Origin: JAWKWH01 sp963669415
GTDB taxonomy: Bacteria > Pseudomonadota > Alphaproteobacteria > Rhizobiales > Rhizobiaceae
Length of the DNA stretch: 64,000 nucleotides
NCBI GenBank assembly: GCA_963669415.2
Contig: CAXXPS010000003.1
Coordinates: forward strand, 186,001 to 250,000
Direction of reading: 5' to 3'
The position numbers and the translations under genes are program-made. This document shows positions 7,479 through 15,840 of this stretch, one piece after another. How positions within the stretch are numbered: position 1 is the first letter of the stretch; the number at the start of each line of letters is the position of its first letter. The notes beneath the pieces are model-generated. The model was not told where the DNA came from. It saw nothing but the letters and a program-made list of their open reading frames with translations, and searched no databases.

Positions 7479-8609
7479 CTATTGGCTGACCGGTGCGAAT
7501 TCTTCGACAAGCAGCCGCACCACTTCCTTCAATGCCTTGTTTTCATTGCCGGTCTTCTCAAGCGTCTCCGTGTAAACGGCGCGTTGGCGTTCAGCGCTGG
7601 TTCCGCGATTGAGGATGTCCCGGGCATTGTTGACCTCGTCGATGCAGTCCAGGGCCTCTGCGTCTTCGGCGAGCAGGCGTAGCAGTTCATCAAGCAGATC
7701 ACCGAAGGGAACGATCTTCTGCTGGCCGAAATCAATCAGACCTTCGGCAGTTCCGTATCTCTGGGCACGCCACCGGTTTTCGCCTATGAGGAAGTTGTCA
7801 TAGACGCGCCAGCGCTGATTGTTGCACCTCAACCGGTAGAGCATCCGCATCAGGCATTGGGTCAGTGCCCCGATGGTCAGAGAGTCCTCCAGATTCGGCA
7901 TCACATCGCAAATACGCGATTCCAGCGTCGGGAAGCGTGCTGACGGCCGGACATCCCACCAGATCTTGGTCGTGTCCTCAATGAGCCGGTTTTCGGTCAG
8001 TACTTCGAGCGCACGCTGATATTCGCGCCAGCTGTTGAAATCCGGTGGCAGACCGGTTCTGGGCAGATTGTCGAACACGGTCAGACGGTAGGAACTCAAG
8101 CCTGTGTCGCGGCCTTCCCAGAACGGCGATGATGTCGACAATGCCAGCAGATGCGGCAGGAAATAGGGAAACTGGCGCAGCATGTCGATCCGCAGGTCGT
8201 CATCGTCTATCCCGACATGGACATGCATGCCGCAGATCAGCATCCGTCGGGCGACTCCGGCAAGGTCTTTCTCCAATTCCCGGTAGCGTTGCTTGTCGGT
8301 GAAATGCTGTTTGTTCCACTCGGCGAAGGGATGGGTCGACACGGCAATGGGGGCGAGACCATATTTGGCGGCGGTATCGCGCACCATGGTGCGAAGGCGT
8401 ACGAGTTCGCTGCGAGCTTCTCCAATCGATTGGCAAACGGCGGTACCGACTTCGATCTGGCATTGCAGAAATTCGGGGCTGACCTGACCGCCTGCCTTCT
8501 CCGTGCATTCGGTCATCAAGGCTTCAGGTGCCGCGGCCAGGTCATATGTTTCGACATCGACGAGAAGGTATTCTTCCTCAATTCCGAGAGAGAAACTTGG
8601 TTCGGACAT
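7479..8609 (-). CDS. ybdK: Carboxylate-amine ligase, YbdK / glutamate-cysteine ligase 2 family
   Basis: The 376-residue protein belongs to the GCS2 family (glutamine synthetase fold). The N-terminal FSLGIEEEYLLVD carries the metal-binding glutamates, and GMHVHVGIDD near 127-136 and SRICDVMPN near 248-256 are further family blocks. E. coli YbdK has weak gamma-glutamylcysteine ligase activity; the true substrate is unknown. ATG 8609 is selected because the family starts just before the IEEEY motif, although the frame stays open to 8636. Members often occur with circularly permuted ATP-grasp and alpha-E genes; here those lie 23 kb away. Confidence 0.85.
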   Translation of the reverse strand: MSEPSFSLGIEEEYLLVDVETYDLAAAPEALMTECTEKAGGQVSPEFLQCQIEVGTAVCQSIGEARSELVRLRTMVRDTAAKYGLAPIAVSTHPFAEWNKQHFTDKQRYRELEKDLAGVARRMLICGMHVHVGIDDDDLRIDMLRQFPYFLPHLLALSTSSPFWEGRDTGLSSYRLTVFDNLPRTGLPPDFNSWREYQRALEVLTENRLIEDTTKIWWDVRPSARFPTLESRICDVMPNLEDSLTIGALTQCLMRMLYRLRCNNQRWRVYDNFLIGENRWRAQRYGTAEGLIDFGQQKIVPFGDLLDELLRLLAEDAEALDCIDEVNNARDILNRGTSAERQRAVYTETLEKTGNENKALKEVVRLLVEEFAPVSQ

Positions 8610-8684
8610 GGCTCGGCCTCGTTTGCTAATTCGCAAACAATGCCAAGGGATGGCCGCTCAGTCGAGGGCTGAAATGGCGAAGTC

Positions 8685-9638
8685 TCATTTTCTTCGGCTT
8701 TGCGCCAACCTGCCGTCGATGACAATGAGACCAACGCCGATGAGCAGCATGCCTGCAATCTCATAGGCCTGAAGACGTTCGGCTAGGAAAAGCCAGCCGA
8801 GCAAGACTGCGCTCACCGGAACGATGAAGGTGACCAGCGAAGCGTTTGTTGCGCCGGCATTTGCGATCAGCGTGAAATATAAAAGATAGGCCAGCGCGGT
8901 CGAGATCAAAGCCAGGGCAAGCACGTGTAACCAGATTTCCGCGCCGACCGACTGGAACGAGATGACCCCGTCAATCATCACAACAACCGGGAGCATGATG
9001 ATCGTCGATGCGGTCAACTGACCAGTCGCGACTTCGGTGGTGCCCAAGTCCTTGAAACGTTTGGCGTAGATTACAGCAAACGCGTAGGAGACGGCTGCCC
9101 CGATGATTGCGAGCTTGGCCCAGATCGGTCCGCCGATATCTGCCACAACGCCTGGTCCCACCAGCACGGCGGTGCCGGCGACGCCTATCAGAACTCCGGC
9201 AAGCTTGTGGGCTGTAAGCCGCTCATCAACCGTCAGGCGGTTTGCGACGATTACCGTCCAAAACGGCGTCGTTGCGTTCAAAATTGCCGCCAGACCGGCG
9301 CCCAGTTCGGTCTGGCCGATGAAAATCAGCGAAAACGGAATCACATTGTTGAGTGCGGCGAGGATGAAGAAGGAGCCTGAACGCTTCAGAACCGGAACGA
9401 ACGAAATCCCGCGGGCGGCAAGATAGAGATGAAGCGCGATTGCAGCGATTCCAACCCTGAACAGGACGAGCGTCAGGGGCGGAATTTCCATCACCGCCAC
9501 CCGGGCAAAGAAAAACGATGCGCCCCAGATGACGCCCAGGGCTATCAATTGCACCCACGATGCGAGCGACATCGGCTTCTGTGTCGCTGCAACCTCCGGT
9601 AACGGCCTGCGCATTTCGGGACTTTCGCTTTCGCTCAC
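8685..9638 (-). CDS. EamA family (DMT superfamily) transporter
   Basis: An integral membrane protein of about 317 residues with ten predicted helices in two EamA repeats; the first begins WVQLIALGVIWGASFFFARV and the second IWAKLAIIGAAVSYAFAVIY. Such proteins export amino acids or other metabolites; the substrate is not evident. A GTG at 9638 with AAGGAG six bases upstream is the best start; the in-frame ATG at 9722 would overlap the divergent decarboxylase start codon. The divergent pairing with a PLP decarboxylase could mean that it moves the amine or amino acid involved, which is inference only. Confidence 0.85.
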   Translation of the reverse strand: MSESESPEMRRPLPEVAATQKPMSLASWVQLIALGVIWGASFFFARVAVMEIPPLTLVLFRVGIAAIALHLYLAARGISFVPVLKRSGSFFILAALNNVIPFSLIFIGQTELGAGLAAILNATTPFWTVIVANRLTVDERLTAHKLAGVLIGVAGTAVLVGPGVVADIGGPIWAKLAIIGAAVSYAFAVIYAKRFKDLGTTEVATGQLTASTIIMLPVVVMIDGVISFQSVGAEIWLHVLALALISTALAYLLYFTLIANAGATNASLVTFIVPVSAVLLGWLFLAERLQAYEIAGMLLIGVGLIVIDGRLAQSRRK

Positions 9639-9720
9639 ATTGTGCTCCTTGACATCGTCACGGCTTACGGCTTCAGGTGCGCCAACACCACCCGGTTCTT
9701 GCACATTCGCGGGAGAATTC

Positions 9721-10941
9721 ATGGAACGGTTTGAAAACGCGAAAAAGGTTGCGCTCAGCCTGCGGCCCGACCATCCGATCTATTGTTTCCGGCCAGACGT
9801 GCTGAAGGCGGATGCCCGTGCTTTCATGGACATGTTTCCGGGCCAGACCGCCTATGCCGTCAAGACCAATGGCGAGCCAATGGTGCTCAAAGCGCTGGTC
9901 GAGGCAGGCGTGACGGCATTTGACGTTGCTTCGCCGGCCGAATTCGAGGCGGTGTACACGGTCTCGCCAAAAGCCGAGATGCTCTACATGCATCCGATCA
10001 AGGCACAGTCCGATATCCGGCTGGCACTGGAAAAGTACAAAATCCGCATCATCGCCATCGACCATGAAGGCGAGGTTGCCAAGCTGACGCGCATTGTGCG
10101 GGCGCTCGACATCGATCCGGGTTCGCTGACGGTTTTCACACGGATCCAGACCAAGGGGCACGCGGCTTACGAACTGTCGAAAAAATTCGGAGCCGCACCC
10201 GGTCATGCTGTCGAGCTGCTGCAACGCACCGCGAAGCTTGGATACAAGGTCGGGCTTTGCTTTCACGTTGGCAGCCAGATCGCCGATCCCGACACATACG
10301 AGCGGGCGCTGGCTTCCGCAGACTGGGTGCGCAACCGGGCCGGCGTCGAACTGGCGGGCCTGGATGTCGGCGGCGGTTTTCCTGCCGAATATGGTCACGA
10401 TCCGCGGCGCAAGATCGTCGAGATGCCGTCGATCGGGCAGTTGATGTCGCGCCTGCGCGGCGATCTAAAGGAATGGGAGTTCGACGATCTGCCGTTGGTC
10501 GCGGAACCGGGAAGGGTGATTGTCGCCAGGGCATTTTCGCTGATCGTGCGTGTGCTGCTCAGGAAGGGCAGGCGGCTTTACATCAATGACGGCATCTGGG
10601 CGTCGCTGTCGGATTCGTGGACCGGCAAGATCACGCTTCCCGCACGCTTCATCCCCGATCCCGCCATCCGCAACCGCCCGGGCAGGGATGAAAATGTCAT
10701 TCCGTTCAAGGTTTGCGGGGCGACCTGCGATTCCGTCGATATTCTGTCGCGGCCGTTCTGGCTGCCGGAAACGGTCTCCACCGGAGACTGGATCGAGATC
10801 GGCCATATCGGCGCCTATTCGCTGGCGCTGCGCAGCCACTTCAACGGGTTTTATCCCGACACATTCGTGGAAGTGACTACGCCGTTTGACGAGGGTGCTG
10901 AACCGGAAGGCTTTGCGACGCTGGAGACAATGGCGGATTAG
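9721..10941 (+). CDS. Type III PLP-dependent decarboxylase (ornithine/diaminopimelate decarboxylase-like)
   Basis: The 406-residue protein has the alanine-racemase fold of group IV decarboxylases. Visible are AYAVKTN (PLP lysine near residue 50), HVGSQ near 182, the phosphate-binding GGGFP near 219, EPGR near 260, and the second active-site CGATCDSVD near 336-344. The GATCDSVD block with Cys-x-Ser/Asp-type spacing and the 400-residue size favour ornithine or lysine decarboxylase over LysA, giving putrescine or cadaverine. GGAG lies 6 nt before the ATG. It is divergent from an EamA transporter with about 80 bp between starts. Confidence 0.8.
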   Translation: MERFENAKKVALSLRPDHPIYCFRPDVLKADARAFMDMFPGQTAYAVKTNGEPMVLKALVEAGVTAFDVASPAEFEAVYTVSPKAEMLYMHPIKAQSDIRLALEKYKIRIIAIDHEGEVAKLTRIVRALDIDPGSLTVFTRIQTKGHAAYELSKKFGAAPGHAVELLQRTAKLGYKVGLCFHVGSQIADPDTYERALASADWVRNRAGVELAGLDVGGGFPAEYGHDPRRKIVEMPSIGQLMSRLRGDLKEWEFDDLPLVAEPGRVIVARAFSLIVRVLLRKGRRLYINDGIWASLSDSWTGKITLPARFIPDPAIRNRPGRDENVIPFKVCGATCDSVDILSRPFWLPETVSTGDWIEIGHIGAYSLALRSHFNGFYPDTFVEVTTPFDEGAEPEGFATLETMAD

Positions 10942-10955
10942 GGGTGCTCCCTTAT

Positions 10956-10975
10956 CTCTCCCCTTGCGGGGTGAG
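10956..10975 (+). terminator. GC-rich stem-loop after the decarboxylase gene
   Basis: CTCTCCCC, loop TTGC, GGGGTGAG form a stem with one T-T mismatch 15 bp after the stop codon. There is no T tract, so intrinsic termination would be weak; it may instead be the first unit of the palindrome array that follows. The CTCTCCCC(T/C)TGCGG core recurs at about 13,073. Confidence 0.4.
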
Positions 10976-10982
10976 CGGCCGG

Positions 10983-11153
10983 TTGGGCCGGCAGGCCCAA
11001 ATCGATGATCCAGTGAATCATCGATAAGTCTGTGAACGCCGGGACGCTGCGCAGCAGCGGGGACCCGGCAGGGGGGAACCAAAGCCCTCACGCCAAGCGC
11101 GCTTCGGGCGTTCGTCGCTTGGAAAGCGTTGCTTTCCATTCGCGTTCCGCGAA
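10983..11153. repeat. Array of six short perfect palindromes
   Basis: Six perfect hairpin-forming units follow one another: TTGGGCC/GGCCCAA (10,983-11,000), ATCGATGAT/ATCATCGAT (11,001-11,025, directly abutting), GCTGCGCAGC (11,046-11,055), AAGCGCGCTT (11,095-11,104), GGAAAGC/GCTTTCC (11,121-11,137) and TTCGCG/CGCGAA (11,139-11,153). This is the style of rhizobial intergenic mosaic or palindromic elements. A plus-strand open frame of 81 codons at 11,032-11,277 runs through it but looks non-coding. From 11,154 to 11,403 only the leader and presumed promoter of the outer-membrane protein gene are expected, and nothing else is recognised. Confidence 0.7.
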
Positions 11154-11403
11154 CCGCGCCTCACCTTCCAGCCTGCCGCCCGGCCCTCGTCATGCCTTGC
11201 GCAACCGCAGCGCACGGGGGAGGTTGCCGCCGCCCTCAGCCAAACCCCGGTTCATGACCGTCCTGCGGACCCCGTGAGAGCGATGGGGCAAGGTATCGAA
11301 AACACGGATAAGTTAGTAAAAACTAAAATAGCAACTCGTGCTTGCAATGCGCAAGGCAATATGGCATTTCCCTCACATCAAAGATTCTCTACCGGGGGGC
11401 GAG

Positions 11404-12810
11404 ATGCTCAGAACACTTGTGCTAGCGGCGGCCATCAGTGCCGCGTCCACTTCACTTACTTTTGCCGAAGACTATCGCTGGAGCGGCATCTATGCCGGCG
11501 TCCATGCCGGTTGGGGCAGCGGGAGAGTTGATTCGATTGAAGGACTGGGGAATTGGTTCTTCCCTCCAGGTGGAGAATTCACAGATCAAACAGACAGCTT
11601 CCTTGGTGGAGGTCAGATCGGATATCTTCATCACCATGCCAACAACATCGTTACCGGCTTTGAACTCTCGGCAAGCGGCCTTGACGGCTTCACCAGTGAC
11701 AATGAGACTGCTGCCGCAACTTGGATCGCCTCTACATGGGATAGGGACATCAAATCCGTGTGGATGGCAACAGCACGGCTTGGTTACTCTTTCGGGCGTT
11801 TTCTGCCCTATGTCGAAGCCGGATATGCCGGTGGTAATGTCAGAATGCACAATTACGACAGCATTAGTGATTTCAACACAAGGCGTTGGCATAATGGCTA
11901 TGTCGTTGGCGCCGGCGCCGACTACCGGTTGACCAGGAATATTATTGCCGGATTGAACTACCGGTTCATTGATCTGGGCTCAATGGACCATGGCGATCAA
12001 TACTACGGGTCGTCGCGTACTTACTATTCGGCAAGTGCGATTGTTCAAGCGGCAACCTTTCGTCTGAGCTGGCTTTATGCGGCGCCAGAGAGCACCGCAG
12101 CCGCCAGATCGGTTGGCATTGCTGGCGACTACAACTGGAGCGGTTTCTATGCGGGTGTCCATGGGGGTTATAGCGCCGCTCAAACGGGTTGGGCCAATAC
12201 GAGAGGCGGCTGGTTCCACTTAACACCGTTAATGTACGATGCTCCCAATGCAGGCAGCTTCCTTGGTGGAGGCCAGATCGGATATCTTCATCACCATGCC
12301 AACAATGTGGTCAGCGGCATCGAACTTTCTGCTAGCGGCCTTGACGGCCATACGAGTGTAACCGGCGCGGCGCACGTTAATCCCGCCCAGCGGACCGGGA
12401 CCGATATATGGGAAACAGACATCGACTCCCTGGTCACGGCAACAGGGCGGCTTGGCTATTCGTTCGGGCGTTTTCTGCCCTATGCCGAAGCCGGATATGC
12501 CGGCGGCAATATCACTATGAGGAATACCTCCACGTTTACGGCACTTGGCCTGGTCAATGTTTATTGCTATCCTTGTGAACTTCATACAAAAAGATGGCAT
12601 AACGGCTATGTCATTGGTGCCGGCGCCGATTACCGGGTGACCGATAATATTGTTGCCGGATTGAACTATCGGTTCGCATATTTGGATGTCGAAAGACATG
12701 CCGGATATGTGACCAACACAGTGATCCCTCGCGGACAGCAACTCTATATGGCGCAAGCAGAGGTGCATTCGGTGTCATTCCGGTTGAACTGGCTGTTCAA
12801 TCAGAACTGA
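11404..12810 (+). CDS. Outer-membrane beta-barrel protein with two tandem barrel domains
   Basis: The 468-residue protein has a signal peptide (about 1-21, ending SLTFA) and two repeats of one Omp25/Omp31-like barrel: about 22-240 and 245-468. Both start with DY-W-SG-YAGVH-G and share SFLGGGQIGYLHHHANN, SASGLDG, ATARLGYSFGRFLPY or ATGRLGYSFGRFLPY, EAGYAGGN, RRWHNGYV or KRWHNGYV, and GLNYRF. Each repeat is long enough for an eight-stranded barrel. At DNA level the blocks near 11,598-11,645 and 12,258-12,305 are nearly identical, so the duplication is recent or homogenised. GGGGGGCGAG precedes the ATG. A stem-loop terminator follows at 12,991. Rhizobial relatives are heme-binding or surface antigens; no function is assigned here. 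Confidence 0.85.
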   Translation: MLRTLVLAAAISAASTSLTFAEDYRWSGIYAGVHAGWGSGRVDSIEGLGNWFFPPGGEFTDQTDSFLGGGQIGYLHHHANNIVTGFELSASGLDGFTSDNETAAATWIASTWDRDIKSVWMATARLGYSFGRFLPYVEAGYAGGNVRMHNYDSISDFNTRRWHNGYVVGAGADYRLTRNIIAGLNYRFIDLGSMDHGDQYYGSSRTYYSASAIVQAATFRLSWLYAAPESTAAARSVGIAGDYNWSGFYAGVHGGYSAAQTGWANTRGGWFHLTPLMYDAPNAGSFLGGGQIGYLHHHANNVVSGIELSASGLDGHTSVTGAAHVNPAQRTGTDIWETDIDSLVTATGRLGYSFGRFLPYAEAGYAGGNITMRNTSTFTALGLVNVYCYPCELHTKRWHNGYVIGAGADYRVTDNIVAGLNYRFAYLDVERHAGYVTNTVIPRGQQLYMAQAEVHSVSFRLNWLFNQN

Positions 12811-12921
12811 TCACGCTTTTTGCCAACCCGTCTGACCTGCCAACAAGCACGCGGGGCTCGGGCGGCTCGACGGACAAAATTGCAGAGCCAGCGGCCCGGT
12901 CCTGTTGCGCTCACCAACCTC

Positions 12922-12961
12922 CCAGCGGTCGCTGGCCGTGCTACCGGCACGGTGAATTCAC
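12922..12961 (+). repeat. Three abutting palindromes in the 3' region of the Omp transcript
   Basis: CCAGCG-GT-CGCTGG (12,922-12,935), CCGTGC-TACCG-GCACGG (12,936-12,952) and GTGAATTCAC (12,952-12,961) touch each other and lie 30 bp before an intrinsic terminator. They could be part of a structured 3' untranslated region or a small RNA ending at that terminator, or another palindromic mosaic element. The rest of the gap from 12,811 to 13,171 shows no gene; a CTATCTCTCCCCCTGCGG stretch near 13,069 resembles the stem after the decarboxylase gene. Confidence 0.55.
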
Positions 12962-12990
12962 GTTTCGCAAATCGGCTGCTCACTCTCCGG

Positions 12991-13020
12991 CCGCTTGGGT
13001 TTCCCAAGCGGCTCTTTTTT
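12991..13020 (+). terminator. Rho-independent terminator
   Basis: CCGCTTGGG, loop TTT, CCCAAGCGG form a perfect 9-bp stem followed by CTCTTTTTT. It is 180 bp after the outer-membrane protein stop, so it either ends a long 3' UTR or a separate short transcript. Confidence 0.9.
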
Positions 13021-13171
13021 GTGGTGCCACCGAGTTTTCGGCGGTGAGGTGAAGATGTGTGCGCGGCGCCTATCTCTCCCCCTGCGGACCCCTAAAGGGC
13101 GGAGATACACGGCACTAGCGCAATTTACCTAAATTTTTCAGCTGGTTGCCGCAGAAATCTGCGATCCTGAT

Positions 13172-13912
13172 TCAATCGACAAGGCGGTTCGGCGTCATCT
13201 GCATTCCGCCATAGGTCTGTTCGGTGGGTACGATCTCGACCGAGCTGACATTGACGTGCATCGGCGCGCGCAGCGCATACCAGACCACATCGGCGACGTC
13301 TTCGGGACGCAGATCGGTGATGCCCGACGCCTTGATTTTTGCAGCTCGCCCGGCGTCGTCGAGCGCGGCGTCATAAAACTCCGACGTCACCCGCCCGGGG
13401 CAGATTTCGGTGACACGGATGCCGGTGCCCTGCAACTCCAGTCGCAGATTGGGACCGAGCATGCGGACCGCACCCTTGCTGGCGCCATATATCGCCGACG
13501 CTGCCGGATAGAGCCCGGCGGTCGAGCCGATATTGACGATGTGGCCGCGGCCGCGCGCGATCATGCCCGGCAGCACAATGCGGATCAGCTGCAGGCTTGC
13601 TGCGACATTGGTGTGAATCGTCTGTTCAATGTCTTCGGCAGACGCCGACGCTACGCCGGAAAAACCGCGCCCGGTGCCGGCATTGTTGACGAGAATGTCG
13701 GCTTCCAGCCCGCCAAGCGCCTGTTCCAGCGCGTGTGTATCGCAAATGTCGAGCCCGTGCGGCACGATATTGGCGTTGGCGGCCAGTTCGTTCAGCCGGT
13801 CCTTGCGCCGAGCGAGCGCATGGACGGTCAGGCCGTTATCGGCCAGAAGCCTCGCCGTTGCATGCCCGATACCGCTGGAAGCGCCGGTGACGATCGCTTT
13901 TCTGAGTTCCAT
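13172..13912 (-). CDS. SDR family NAD(P)-dependent oxidoreductase
   Basis: The 246-residue protein is a classical short-chain dehydrogenase. It has the cofactor motif TGASSGIG at 9-16, NNAG near 82, the catalytic serine in IGSTAG near 133 and YGASK near 146-150 (YxxxK), followed by PGRVTSEF. ATG 13912, preceded by GGAG, gives the standard length; the frame stays open upstream without family similarity. The C-terminal VSSVEIVPTEQT segment is typical of the YdfG-like group (serine or 3-hydroxy acid dehydrogenases). Substrate is unknown. Confidence 0.88.
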   Translation of the reverse strand: MELRKAIVTGASSGIGHATARLLADNGLTVHALARRKDRLNELAANANIVPHGLDICDTHALEQALGGLEADILVNNAGTGRGFSGVASASAEDIEQTIHTNVAASLQLIRIVLPGMIARGRGHIVNIGSTAGLYPAASAIYGASKGAVRMLGPNLRLELQGTGIRVTEICPGRVTSEFYDAALDDAGRAAKIKASGITDLRPEDVADVVWYALRAPMHVNVSSVEIVPTEQTYGGMQMTPNRLVD

Positions 13913-14099
13913 CCCTGGCTCCGTTGCATTGGTCGGTTGACCGCAGGCTGGTTGCGGCGAATTTCGCCTCTGCCCGGGCAACACCCTTGCGCCTTATCGC
14001 TTGTAGACTAATGTTCTGCGCCTGCGAGTCCACTCATTTGGAGCTTCCCCTGTTTTCCATACCTGATACGAGAATGGCTGCGCCAGGCAGCGCGCAGCC

Positions 14100-15017
14100 G
14101 TGAGCACGGTCACCGGAGAGCGCCCGGGCGACACTGTTCTTGCCGGCATCGGCTGGATGGTGCTGACCACCTTTTGTTTTGTCGCGGTGACCGGCATTGT
14201 CCGCTATGTCGGGTCCGACATACCGGCCACCCAGGCGGCCTTCATTCGCTACTTTTTCGGCGTCATCCTGTTCCTGCCGTTCCTGCGGCGGATATTGCGG
14301 CAGTGGCCGTCTGCCCGCTTGTTGAAGATGCATGTCGGCCGCGGCCTGGTGCACGGTGTTGCGGTCACGTTGTGGTTTTTTGCCATGGCGCGCATTCCGA
14401 TCGCCGAGGTCACGGCGCTCGGCTACATCTCACCGATCTTTGTGGCGATCGGCGCGGCGATCTTCTTTGGCGAAAAACTGCATTTCAGGCGGATATCGGC
14501 GATTGCCGTGGCGCTGTTCGGGGCCCTGGTCATTCTGCGGCCGGGCTTTGAGGAAATCTCGATCGGCCAGCTGGCGCAGGTGGCTGCAGCGCCGATGTTT
14601 GCGATCTCGTTTCTGCTGGCGAAAAAACTGACCGAGACCGAGGACACGATGGTCATTGTCGTGATGTTGTCGATCCTGTGCACGCTGGTGCTGGCGCCGG
14701 GAGCTTTATTGAACTGGTCGACGCCGTCTGCCGGCGAGGTGTTCTGGCTGGCGATGACGGCGGTGTTTGCGACCATCGGCCACTACACGATGACGCGGGC
14801 GTTTCGTGCCGCGCCGCTGACGGTGACGCAGCCGGTCGGATTTGTTCAACTGGTGTGGGCCGCACTGCTCGGTATCGTCGCGTTTGGCGAACCGATCGAT
14901 CCGTTCGTCATTCTGGGCGGCGGGATTGTGGTTGCGGCGGCAACATTCATCTCGCACCGCGAGGCGATTGCCGCACAGGCAATCAAGACGCCACCGGCGC
15001 CGGCGACGAAGGACTGA
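14100..15017 (+). CDS. EamA family (DMT superfamily) transporter
   Basis: A membrane protein of 305 residues with ten predicted helices and two EamA repeats, with AEVTALGYISPIF and ATIGHYTMTRAFRAAPLTV as typical blocks of the RarD/YdcZ-like exporters. The GTG at 14100 is the only plausible start: an upstream ATG at 14074 runs into a stop. The C-terminus is short, charged and cytoplasmic. Its substrate is unknown; it is divergent from the SDR gene with nearly 190 bp between starts. Confidence 0.85.
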   Translation: MSTVTGERPGDTVLAGIGWMVLTTFCFVAVTGIVRYVGSDIPATQAAFIRYFFGVILFLPFLRRILRQWPSARLLKMHVGRGLVHGVAVTLWFFAMARIPIAEVTALGYISPIFVAIGAAIFFGEKLHFRRISAIAVALFGALVILRPGFEEISIGQLAQVAAAPMFAISFLLAKKLTETEDTMVIVVMLSILCTLVLAPGALLNWSTPSAGEVFWLAMTAVFATIGHYTMTRAFRAAPLTVTQPVGFVQLVWAALLGIVAFGEPIDPFVILGGGIVVAAATFISHREAIAAQAIKTPPAPATKD

Positions 15018-15113
15018 GCCCATCGGCAGGGTGTGCCGGAAATAAAAGGATCCGGACGGTGGAGTGTCCGGAATCCGTGAACCGATCCAGGCTGTTACCG
15101 CGAAAACGTGCGG

Positions 15114-15503
15114 CTATTCGCTGGGAGGAACGGTCGCTTCTTCAAGATAGGCGATCACGTCGGCAATTTGCTGGTCTTTCTTCAGCCCGGCAAAGGCCAT
15201 TTTCGTGCCCGGTACGGCCTCTTTCGGCTTTTTCAGATAGGGGATCAGTGTTTCAGCGTCCCAGACGATGCCGGATTCCTTCATGGCGTCGGAATATTTG
15301 AAATCCTCAAGTGCACCGGCTTCCCGCCCGAACAGGCCGACAAGATGCGGGCCGACCTTGTTTTTTGCCTTGTCGGCCCAGTGGCAGGCCTTGCACTTTC
15401 TGAATACTTTCTTGCCCGCTTTCACGTCGCCTTCGGCCATGGCCGGACTGGCTGCCATGATCGCCGCTGCCAAGCCCAAAAATAGGGGTGTCCGGTATTT
15501 CAT
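15114..15503 (-). CDS. Class I c-type cytochrome, periplasmic
   Basis: The 129-residue precursor has a signal peptide ending AMA at about 23, one heme-binding motif CKACH at 37-41, GPHLVGLFGREAG near 51-63 and the axial methionine in GTKMAFAGLKK at M102. The size and motifs match the small soluble cytochrome c2/c550 of Hyphomicrobiales, an electron carrier to terminal oxidases. ATG 15503 is chosen because AGAGG lies 7 nt upstream; the adjacent ATG at 15506 is possible. Confidence 0.9.
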   Translation of the reverse strand: MKYRTPLFLGLAAAIMAASPAMAEGDVKAGKKVFRKCKACHWADKAKNKVGPHLVGLFGREAGALEDFKYSDAMKESGIVWDAETLIPYLKKPKEAVPGTKMAFAGLKKDQQIADVIAYLEEATVPPSE

Positions 15504-15840
15504 CATATTCCTCTCTTTGCATGCTCTGCCTGGTTCATGCTGCGATATAGCAGCTTTGTCCGGCAAGTATTTGACATAGGCCAAATGACGCCGGGCTGAC
15601 AGGGGAACTTCGGTCAATCCGTTCCTTCGAGTTCAAATCCGGTCTCGTGACAATGCAGCCATCGCCAAACTGTGCCGCAGTTCGTCAAAATCAAGCCATT
15701 TTGACCTTCGAAATATGGTTCACATGGACGCCGGGTTCGTTGCGCCGGCGCAAATTCCGTCCATGAAGGCCGATACTCTGACAATTCCCTTTGGATCGGA
15801 TAGGTTCTAGAATCATTACGTCATCGGCCAGGAGCACCAT
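15504..15840. other. Divergent intergenic region, nothing distinct
   Basis: This 337-bp gap separates the divergent cytochrome c and antiporter genes and must carry their promoters. I see no hairpin terminator, no conserved RNA and no credible small gene in it. Confidence 0.4.

Noticed and set aside
11032..11277. 81-codon open frame in the palindrome array
   Set aside because: Built from palindromic units, no ribosome binding site, low-complexity translation with no recognisable family.
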